A stretch of 6,229 nucleotides of DNA from Deltaproteobacteria bacterium (GTDB taxonomy: Bacteria; Desulfobacterota; Binatia; UBA9968), in contig JAHFAP010000196.1 of NCBI GenBank assembly GCA_023250495.1, positions 1 through 6,229 of the forward strand, in the 5' to 3' direction. The translations under genes were made by a program, and so were the position numbers. Shown here one piece after another: positions 1-5,105 of this stretch. The notes beneath the pieces were generated by a model. That model had not been told where the DNA came from. It made no database searches and worked only from the letters and a program-made list of their open reading frames with translations. Position 1 is the first letter of the stretch, and every line of letters begins with the position of its first letter.

Positions 1-160
1 AGCGATAGATGTAGATGCCGACCTGGCCCTCCTTTTTTGCCGCTTGCAGAGCGATCTCCCAATCTTTCTTCCAGTCAGGCTGTGCCACGACGTTGGCGTT
101 GACGACGAACAACGCCAGCAAAACTAACGCGGTCTGTATAGAGCGTATTCCCGTCGTCAT
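1..160 (-). CDS. second ABC substrate-binding protein, N-terminal fragment
   Basis: The first 53 codons of a gene that continues past the left edge, starting at the ATG at 158-160. The peptide has a classical Sec signal: a short basic n-region (MTTGIRSIQ), a hydrophobic core at about residues 11-20, and a likely cleavage site after VVA at residue 26. The mature start then reads QPDWKKDW, followed by LQAAKKEGQVGIYIY. This spacing of D-W-x3-W-x3-L-x2-A-[KR]-K-E-G-x-V matches the mature start of the binding protein encoded at 287-1498, so the two are paralogues of the Fbp/Afu-like (COG1840-type) periplasmic binding proteins. Upstream, AAGGA lies only one base from the ATG; a weaker GGTG is about 8 nt away. 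The 126-bp gap after the first binding protein contains no clear terminator, so read-through is possible. It could be an alternative receptor for the same permease or the first gene of another transporter; the ligand is unknown. Confidence 0.82.
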   Translation of the reverse strand, partial: MTTGIRSIQTALVLLALFVVNANVVAQPDWKKDWEIALQAAKKEGQVGIYIYR

Positions 161-286
161 GTCCTTCACACCGCCTTAGCCACAGCTCTCTGCGTGCACA
201 AAGGATGATAGCTTCCCATGGCGCACCTGGCGCCGGTCTTGGTCACGGCCGCCTCGAACTCCTGTTGTATTATTGTGATTTGCGTT
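161..286. other. intergenic spacer between the two binding-protein genes
   Basis: A 126-bp stretch between the two minus-strand binding-protein genes. On the minus strand it begins AT-rich (about 255-286), then becomes GC-rich. A small perfect inverted repeat, GGCGC/GCGCC with a 5-nt loop, lies at 220-234 but has no following T-run, so it is not a convincing terminator. A TTGAAA box sits just at the stop codon of the first binding protein, followed by AT-rich sequence, but no well-spaced -10 box accompanies it, so no promoter is called. A 26-codon GTG-initiated reading frame at 166-246 ends immediately before the second gene; it is too short to support as a gene. Confidence 0.5.
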
Positions 287-1498
287 TCAACGTGACTTTA
301 ACAACTTCCACACCTTGTCTCTATTCTCTTGTCTCCCAGTGACTACCCAGCTCCAGTCGGTGTCGTCAAAATAACGAACGCCGGCGCGTGGAATATTTCC
401 CGGATTCAAAAACGATTCGTCCACGTCCGTGCGCAGGCTCGCGCTGCCGTAGCCGCGTGAGTATAGCTCAATCCCTTCCCTGGATGCCATCCAATTCACA
501 AAGAGCCTGGCGGCGTTCGGGTGCGGCGCCCGGTTGGCGACGCTCATGAGCCATGGAGAGCCGTTGATTCCCGGCGCGAGGTCCGTCAGTTCGAAAATTT
601 CCACCAGCTTGAAGCCTTCCTTCTCCAAGGGCCTTACGTCATCCTCGCGGCAGTTTAGACAGATCGGCTGAGTGCCGCGCGCCAGCCAGTCGGTGAATTG
701 CCGCCGCTCGCGGGTGCTCACCGGCCGCTGCTCGATGTAGAGCTTTTTCACAAAGTTGGCGCCGAGCTGATAGTGGAAGCGAGCGGCCAGATTGGCGCCG
801 GCGCCTGTAGTGGTGGGATCCTCGGTGGATATCTTCCCTTTCCATTTCGGGTTCAGCAGGTCCTTGGCGGCGCGGATCTCTTCCGGCTTGACGAAATCGG
901 TGTTGATGAAAAGGAGGCTGGAGACGCTGATGAAAGGACGAAGGATGAATTTCTCCTCCGGGTCGACAAACCACGGCTTGCCCTTTTTCCACTTGGAGGC
1001 CTCGAGGACTTCCGGCAGGACCAAGAGCGGTCTCAGGGGATCAAGCATCTTTTCCGGGTAGAGAACGGTGGCGGTTGTGTCCGGGCCGGAGAGAAACACG
1101 TCGACTGAATAGATTCCTGCGGCGCGCTCCGTTCTGATGCGGGCGACGATTTCGCTCGATCTGCCGGCGAGAAACTCGACCGGGACGCCGAATCGGGCCT
1201 TGAATTTAGGAATGATCTCATTGCGCATGACCGGATCGGGAGAGCCCACGACCACGACCGCCCCTTCCTTCCGCGCCCCAGCGAGCGTCTGGTTCCACTG
1301 CTGTTCCCAGTCCTTCTCCTGACCCCGAACCGTCACCACAGCAAGCAGGCAGTAGGCAATAGGCAGTAGGCAGTAGGCGGAAAAGAGAAAGTTCCCCCGC
1401 TTGTTGCCTGTTGCCTCTTCCCTGTTGCCTATTGCCTGTTTCAGCCAGAGGCGGATCAGCCATTCTTTGCGGCTGAGCCTATTGCCTTTTCGTTTCAT
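287..1498 (-). CDS. ABC transporter periplasmic substrate-binding protein (Fbp/Afu-like) with repeat-derived signal peptide
   Basis: A 403-residue binding protein that would capture a solute in the periplasm and hand it to the permease encoded just upstream. The mature part starts near QEKDWEQQW (about residue 60) and shows the usual type 2 periplasmic-binding-protein order: ARKEGAVVVVGSPDP at 75-89, IIPKFKARFGVPVEF at 95-109, LLFINTDFV at 195-203, LLNPKWKGKI at 214-223, and HPNAARLFVNWMASREG at 326-342. No adjacent Tyr-Tyr pair like that of iron-binding FbpA is present, so 'iron-binding' is not supported; the ligand is probably an organic anion (inference). C280 and C283 form a CxxC. The ATG overlaps the permease stop as ATGA and has AGGGA 6 nt upstream. 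The N-terminus is odd: residues 1-36 are long and charged, and the hydrophobic core (FLFSAYCLLPIAYCLLAVV, 37-55) is largely encoded by a 7-bp repeat array. Its cysteines lack a lipobox (Tyr at -1), so it is not an obvious lipoprotein. No alternative in-frame ATG precedes the core. Confidence 0.88.
   Translation of the reverse strand: MKRKGNRLSRKEWLIRLWLKQAIGNREEATGNKRGNFLFSAYCLLPIAYCLLAVVTVRGQEKDWEQQWNQTLAGARKEGAVVVVGSPDPVMRNEIIPKFKARFGVPVEFLAGRSSEIVARIRTERAAGIYSVDVFLSGPDTTATVLYPEKMLDPLRPLLVLPEVLEASKWKKGKPWFVDPEEKFILRPFISVSSLLFINTDFVKPEEIRAAKDLLNPKWKGKISTEDPTTTGAGANLAARFHYQLGANFVKKLYIEQRPVSTRERRQFTDWLARGTQPICLNCREDDVRPLEKEGFKLVEIFELTDLAPGINGSPWLMSVANRAPHPNAARLFVNWMASREGIELYSRGYGSASLRTDVDESFLNPGNIPRAGVRYFDDTDWSWVVTGRQENRDKVWKLLKSR
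1346..1438. repeat. inverted arrays of heptanucleotide repeats, translated inside the signal-peptide region
   Basis: Left arm on the + strand: GGCAGTA, GGCAATA, GGCAGTA, GGCAGTA at 1348-1375, with partial flanking units. Right arm on the + strand: TTGCCTG, TTGCCTC, TTCCCTG, TTGCCTA, TTGCCTG at 1404-1438, which is the same type of unit on the opposite strand. Read toward each other, 1346-1378 and the reverse complement of 1406-1438 match at 26 of 33 positions, including 13 of the outermost 14, around a 27-nt loop (1379-1405). The minus-strand transcript could therefore fold into a long imperfect hairpin. Both arms are coding: the first gives QAIGNREEATGNK, the second AYCLLPIAYCLL. Because 7 is not a multiple of 3, gain or loss of one unit would shift the frame. 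It resembles the short tandemly repeated heptamers known from cyanobacteria in unit length, but I cannot assign it to a named family. Confidence 0.85.
1477..1487 (-). repeat. 11-nt copy of the heptamer repeat near the start codon
   Basis: On the minus strand this reads AGGCAATAGGC, identical to 1427-1437 on the same strand (50 nt away) and to the + strand at 1354-1364 in the left arm. It encodes codons 4-7 of the binding protein (KGNR). It may be the original short sequence from which the arrays grew, or a remnant left by the same process. Confidence 0.6.
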
Positions 1499-3219
1499 CC
1501 TTCATCCCTGCTTATAAGCGGCAGGACAACTTTTCTCCCGAGCAGCATCATTACAGAGACGATGGCGGTGATCAACAGTCCCAGCGCGGCGGCCCGCTCG
1601 ACCTCGCCGCTGAAGCTGTACTCCATGAGCAAGATAGCCAGAGGCCGGGACCGCGCGCTGTAGAGCAGCACGGGCGTGCTGATGCTGGTGAGCGCGCTGC
1701 CGAAGCTGATCAACCCGACCGTCGCGGCCACCGGTGCCACGAGCGGCACGAGGATTCTCCGATAGGTATATCTCCACGACGCGCCGCTTACCCTCGCCGC
1801 CTCCTCCAGATCCGCGCCGAGCTGCAAAAACGCCGCCTTGAATGCCTGCGTGCCGACCGGACTTTCCTTGATGGTCAGGGCCAGCGCGATCCCCCATACC
1901 GAACCATAGAGAACCGAGCGCAGCGGCGTGGCGAGAAACATCCACAGCAAGCCGAGACTCATGAGAATCCCGGGCACCACCCACGGGAGCCAGCAGAGAA
2001 GCTCGAGCACCGGCGCGCTGCGGACTTTTCTGGAAGCGAGCAGATACCCCACTGTGGAGTAAAGCGCGACGCTCGCCAGCGCGGTCGCTGCGGCGATCAC
2101 CAGACTGTTTTTGAGCGAGAGGAAGAAGAGCGGGTCGGTGAGGAGATTCTGCCAGTGGATCAAGCTGAAGGGAGAGCGGAGATTGAAGAAGCCGTAGCGA
2201 CGCATCAAAGAGCCGAGCAAGAGAAAACTGAGCGGCAGGGCCATCATCACGGCAAAGTAGAGCAGGCAGCCGCCCAGGGCGACATACTTCCATTTGCCAA
2301 GCCGCGCTCGCAGAGTCGAATAGCCCTGGCCGGTGACGACGGTGAACTTTTTGCCTTTGAGACGCCGCTGATAGAAAAAAGCCAGAACGGCCAGCACCAA
2401 GAGAAAAACCGAGCCCAAGGCGGTCGCCTCGCCGAATGCAGGCGGATCGTGGCGAGTATAGTCATAGATTCTCGTGGCGTAGACGTAGATTCCAACCGGT
2501 GTGCCGAGCAGAAGCTCGGTGTTGAAAGACTCCAGCCCGCGGATGAAGCTCAACGCCGCTACAGCGAGGATTGCCGGAAGCAGCGCAGGAAGGCTGATCC
2601 TCCAGAGCACAGTGAGGCTGCTTGCTCCGGCGACGCGGCCGGCCTCCTCCAACGCCGCCCCCAGCCGCCGGAAAATCGGCGTCAAAAGCATGACCTTGAA
2701 CCAGACGCCGCCGGTGGCGAGGTGAACCCATACGATGCCCCAGAAGCTGTAGGGATTAAACAACGGACCCTGGACAAACGGCAGCGCCGCCGCGACGGTA
2801 TTCAAAAAGCCGAAGCTCGGATCGAGCAGCAGGATCCACGCGAGGACCAGAGGGAAATCAGGGACGAAATAGCCAAACCAGCAGAGAAACTCGATCAGGT
2901 TGCGGCCGGGCATATCGGTGCGCGCGATCAGCCAGGCCATCATCACCGAGAGAATCATCCCAGGAACGAGATGGGTGACCGAAAGGAGAAAGCTCATCCA
3001 CAGGGCGCTGAGAGTTCCCGGGTCGCTGAAGGCGCGGCTCCAGTTGGCCAAGCCAAATGCAGCCTCTTTGCCCGGAGGGGCGACGTTGAGACTGCTCAGC
3101 AGAAGAAAAATAATCGGCAGACCCATGACCAGAGTGAAAAACAGCAGCGCGCCGAATTCCGCGAGACGGAAACGGCTCAATCTGATCCCGGCCTGGACGG
3201 ATGCTGCAATCGAGCTCAT
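1495..3219 (-). CDS. ABC transporter permease, fused two-domain (FbpB-like)
   Basis: A 574-residue inner-membrane protein that forms the complete transmembrane channel of the importer. It contains two MetI-type permease domains in one chain, each with about six hydrophobic segments: roughly 21-44, 74-98, 109-133, 157-183, 205-229 and 265-283 in the first half, and 311-338, 370-395, 404-431, 437-455, 487-511 and 545-567 in the second. Each half carries the cytoplasmic EAA loop that docks on the ATPase: EEAGRVAGASSL...I-S-L-P at 191-211 and EEAARVSGASWR...I-L-V-P at 472-492, both with the conserved Gly-x9-Ile spacing. The halves are joined by a basic linker (about 284-310). Fused permeases of this length are normal for the ferric/Afu-type family (COG1178). 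The ATG overlaps the ATPase stop codon (ATGA), with GGAG just upstream, so translation is probably coupled. Both EAA loops look intact, so both halves should be functional. The transported solute cannot be told from this protein. Confidence 0.93.
   Translation of the reverse strand: MSSIAASVQAGIRLSRFRLAEFGALLFFTLVMGLPIIFLLLSSLNVAPPGKEAAFGLANWSRAFSDPGTLSALWMSFLLSVTHLVPGMILSVMMAWLIARTDMPGRNLIEFLCWFGYFVPDFPLVLAWILLLDPSFGFLNTVAAALPFVQGPLFNPYSFWGIVWVHLATGGVWFKVMLLTPIFRRLGAALEEAGRVAGASSLTVLWRISLPALLPAILAVAALSFIRGLESFNTELLLGTPVGIYVYATRIYDYTRHDPPAFGEATALGSVFLLVLAVLAFFYQRRLKGKKFTVVTGQGYSTLRARLGKWKYVALGGCLLYFAVMMALPLSFLLLGSLMRRYGFFNLRSPFSLIHWQNLLTDPLFFLSLKNSLVIAAATALASVALYSTVGYLLASRKVRSAPVLELLCWLPWVVPGILMSLGLLWMFLATPLRSVLYGSVWGIALALTIKESPVGTQAFKAAFLQLGADLEEAARVSGASWRYTYRRILVPLVAPVAATVGLISFGSALTSISTPVLLYSARSRPLAILLMEYSFSGEVERAAALGLLITAIVSVMMLLGRKVVLPLISRDEG
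1505..1509 (-). promoter_or_regulatory. ribosome binding site supporting the ATG at 1498
   Basis: AGGGA on the minus strand, 6 nt before the ATG, inside the last codons of the permease gene. Together with the ATGA overlap it places the binding-protein start upstream of the repeat element, so the repeats are translated rather than untranslated leader. Confidence 0.55.
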
Positions 3220-4313
3220 TTCTCCAATGGCAGGAGCGTAAGACGTGCGGGGTCAAACGCCAAACGAATCTCGGCGCCCGCTGCGTGGCGCTCCTGTTTT
3301 CCGGCCACGAGCACCAGAGTTCTTCCGCACGCGCCGACAGTGTACTCCAAACGGTCGCCGAGATATGCGACTTCGTTTACCGTCGCCTTCAGTTGATTCG
3401 GCGCCGCCGGACCGATCGGCAGGATCTGAATATCCTCGGGCCTGGAGACAACGCGAACGGTCTCGCCTTCGGCGAAGCTGCCGCGCTGCTCTTCGCCTAT
3501 GCTCAATCGGCCGTCGCCGCCAGGGAACTCCACGAAGATACTCTGTTCGCTCTTCCTGACCGTGCCTTCCAGGACCACGGTGCGTCCGAGGAAATCTCCG
3601 ACAAAGGTAGTCGCCGGCCTCTCGTAGATTTCCACCGGGCTGCCGATCTGCTCCAACTTTCCCTGCCGCACCACCGCGATCCGATCCGACAGAGTCATCG
3701 CTTCGCTCTGATCGTGTGTTACGTAAAGCACGGACAGGTTAAGTCTCCGCTGCAGCGCGCGCAGCTCGGCCCTCATCTGCTCCCTGAGCTTGGCGTCAAG
3801 ATTTGACAGCGGCTCATCCAACAAGAGAATGGTCGGAGTGTAGACTAAAGCCCGCGCCAATGCGACGCGCTGCTGCTGACCTCCGGATAGCTCTGTCGCG
3901 CCGCGCTGTTCGAACCCGGACAGCCCCACGAGGTCCAATGCTTCACTGACTTTTTGGCGCAGCGACTGCGCCGCTTCTCCCCGAACTCTGAGGGGAAAAG
4001 CGACGTTCTCGAAGACCGTCATATGCGGCCAAATCGCATAGGACTGAAAGACCATCCCCATCCGGCGCTTGTCCGGCGGAAGGAAAATGCCGAGCTTGGG
4101 CGACGCGATCGGGACGCCGTTGAGAAGAATCTCTCCAGCCTCCGGCTCTTCCAGACCCGCAACCAACCTGAGCGTCGTGGTTTTTCCGCATCCCGACGGC
4201 CCGAGCAGGGTGAAGAACTCGCCCGGCCGAAGCGCGAAGCTCATGCGCTCAACGGCGGTAGAATCCCCATAGGATTTTGTAACTTCTAAAAGCTCAAGAG
4301 CGGGCTTTATCAT
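3216..4313 (-). CDS. ABC transporter ATP-binding protein (FbpC/PotA-like)
   Basis: The cytoplasmic ATPase that powers the adjacent permease. Numbered from the ATG at 4313 (365 residues), it has Walker A GPSGCGKTT at 38-46, Q-loop Gln90 (VFQSYAIWPHMTV), the signature LSGGQ at 142-146, Walker B ILLLDEP with catalytic Glu167, the D-loop SNLD, and switch His200 (YVTHD). A C-terminal TOBE-type beta region follows from about residue 285 (SRPEDIQILP at about 290-299), as in the CUT1/MOI ATPases for iron, polyamines, sulfate and sugars. All catalytic residues are present. An in-frame TTG at 4340 would add nine residues, but CCGG lies in front of it with no ribosome site. The ATG at 4313 is preceded by GGACAGGG and gives the usual family start (MIKPALELLEVTKSYG). 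With this start the gene overlaps the end of the aldolase gene by 20 nt, and its stop overlaps the permease start. The cargo, iron or organic anion, cannot be decided from the ATPase. Confidence 0.93.
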   Translation of the reverse strand: MIKPALELLEVTKSYGDSTAVERMSFALRPGEFFTLLGPSGCGKTTTLRLVAGLEEPEAGEILLNGVPIASPKLGIFLPPDKRRMGMVFQSYAIWPHMTVFENVAFPLRVRGEAAQSLRQKVSEALDLVGLSGFEQRGATELSGGQQQRVALARALVYTPTILLLDEPLSNLDAKLREQMRAELRALQRRLNLSVLYVTHDQSEAMTLSDRIAVVRQGKLEQIGSPVEIYERPATTFVGDFLGRTVVLEGTVRKSEQSIFVEFPGGDGRLSIGEEQRGSFAEGETVRVVSRPEDIQILPIGPAAPNQLKATVNEVAYLGDRLEYTVGACGRTLVLVAGKQERHAAGAEIRLAFDPARLTLLPLEK

Positions 4314-5079
4314 CCCTGTCCGTTGCAGCGCCTTTTGCAACCGGTGAGATTATTGGTTCGTCGAGAAGATTGCAATAGTAGCGCCATACGGATTCGCTGT
4401 GCGCGCTCGACTTCTGGGACTCGTGCTGAGGAGTAAACGTTTCGATCTCTTCTTTTGCAATCGGCCGCGGATTTCCCAACAGCCGGGCCCGGTAGTTGAT
4501 CTCCGCCAGTTCATTGAGCTTGATCGCCGTCAGCGTCGCCTCCTGGATAGTTTGCCCCACAGTGGTGATCCCATGCCCGCGCATGAGACAGGCGCGCTGT
4601 TTTCCCATGACCTCGGTGAATTCTCTCCCTAGCATGTCGTTGGAAACGATGACGCTCCTTGGGTAGGTCGGCACCCCTTCCATCAGAAGGCGCAGCGCGC
4701 TCGGATCATAGGCGCCGAACAGCGGGAGCAGCGGCAGATCGCAGATCGTGAAGAGGACAACCGTCGCAGGGTGGACGTGCACTACGCTCCGAACCTCGGG
4801 TCGCGTGCGGTAAATCCATGTGTGGATGAAGATCTCGTGGGGCGGGTCGAGATCTTGGGGGCCATCGACTTTTTTGCCCTGGGGATCGACCACGATAAAA
4901 TCACGCGCCGTCACAAACCTGAGCCCCGACTCCCCCGGCCCGCGCGCCTTGATCAGGATTGCATCGCTTCCCTGGACGCGCGCGCTGACATGCCCGCTGG
5001 GCTCCTTGGTCATGTTCAGCTTGCCGAGAATCCGGCAGGCGCATGCCGAGAGATCCCGGAGCTGATTTAATTCGGCCAA
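4294..5079 (-). CDS. class II aldolase/adducin family protein (aldolase or aromatic-acid decarboxylase)
   Basis: A 261-residue cytoplasmic zinc enzyme if started at the TTG at 5079. Family hallmarks, in this numbering: PSGHVSAR at 27-34 (oxyanion-binding loop), PPHEIFIHTWIYRTRPEV with probable catalytic Glu82, HVHP with zinc ligands His101 and His103, and MRGHG with the third zinc ligand His169. The 19-residue spacing from Glu to the first His equals that of fuculose-1-phosphate aldolase. Members of this fold do retro-aldol cleavage or, as with 3,4-dihydroxyphthalate decarboxylase (PhtC type), decarboxylation. The Rieske neighbour makes a decarboxylase or cleavage step in aromatic breakdown attractive, but the substrate is unproven. 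The frame stays open to a TTG at 5151 (285 residues, overlapping the Rieske gene by 46 nt), which also has an AGGGAG in front. I prefer 5079 because of AAGGA at 8-nt spacing, a clean 26-nt gap after the upstream stop, and a family-like start (AELNQLRDLSACACRIL). The last 30 or so residues lie beyond the conserved fold and are charged. Confidence 0.88.
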   Translation of the reverse strand: MAELNQLRDLSACACRILGKLNMTKEPSGHVSARVQGSDAILIKARGPGESGLRFVTARDFIVVDPQGKKVDGPQDLDPPHEIFIHTWIYRTRPEVRSVVHVHPATVVLFTICDLPLLPLFGAYDPSALRLLMEGVPTYPRSVIVSNDMLGREFTEVMGKQRACLMRGHGITTVGQTIQEATLTAIKLNELAEINYRARLLGNPRPIAKEEIETFTPQHESQKSSAHSESVWRYYCNLLDEPIISPVAKGAATDRDDKARS

Positions 5080-5087
5080 CGTTTGCG

Positions 5088-5092
5088 TCCTT
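5088..5092 (-). promoter_or_regulatory. ribosome binding site for the aldolase TTG start
   Basis: AAGGA on the minus strand, 8 nt before the TTG at 5079, located in the short gap after the Rieske stop codon. It is the main reason to prefer this start over the TTG at 5151, which lies inside the Rieske gene. Confidence 0.55.
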
Positions 5093-5105
5093 GCACTGTG
5101 ACCGA

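Noticed and set aside
220..234. GGCGC/GCGCC inverted repeat as a transcription terminator
   Set aside because: A 5-bp stem without a T-run on either side is too weak to call.
166..246. Minus-strand GTG-initiated 26-codon frame just before the second binding-protein gene, possibly a leader peptide
   Set aside because: The AGGAG lies about 12 nt from the GTG, there is no recognisable sequence, and the length is within chance expectation.
1348..1385. Lipoprotein signal at the cysteines of the repeat-encoded AYC segments
   Set aside because: Tyr occupies the -1 position in both cases, which does not fit a lipobox.
1346..1438. CRISPR-like array
   Set aside because: The units are only 7 bp, directly adjacent with no spacers, and half are inverted. 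This is a short tandem/inverted repeat, not a CRISPR.
1456..1476. TCAGCC/GGCTGA 6-bp stem with a 9-nt loop
   Set aside because: It is short, lies within coding sequence and has no adjacent feature; probably chance.
2155..3396. A 413-codon open frame on the + strand opposite the permease
   Set aside because: It is antisense to an unmistakable permease with two EAA loops. Its product is a polar, low-complexity Glu/Arg/Gln-rich chain without a recognisable domain, as expected for the complement of a hydrophobic GC-rich gene.
3201..3806. A 201-codon open frame on the + strand opposite the ATPase
   Set aside because: It is antisense to a complete ATPase with all motifs intact; no independent sign of coding.
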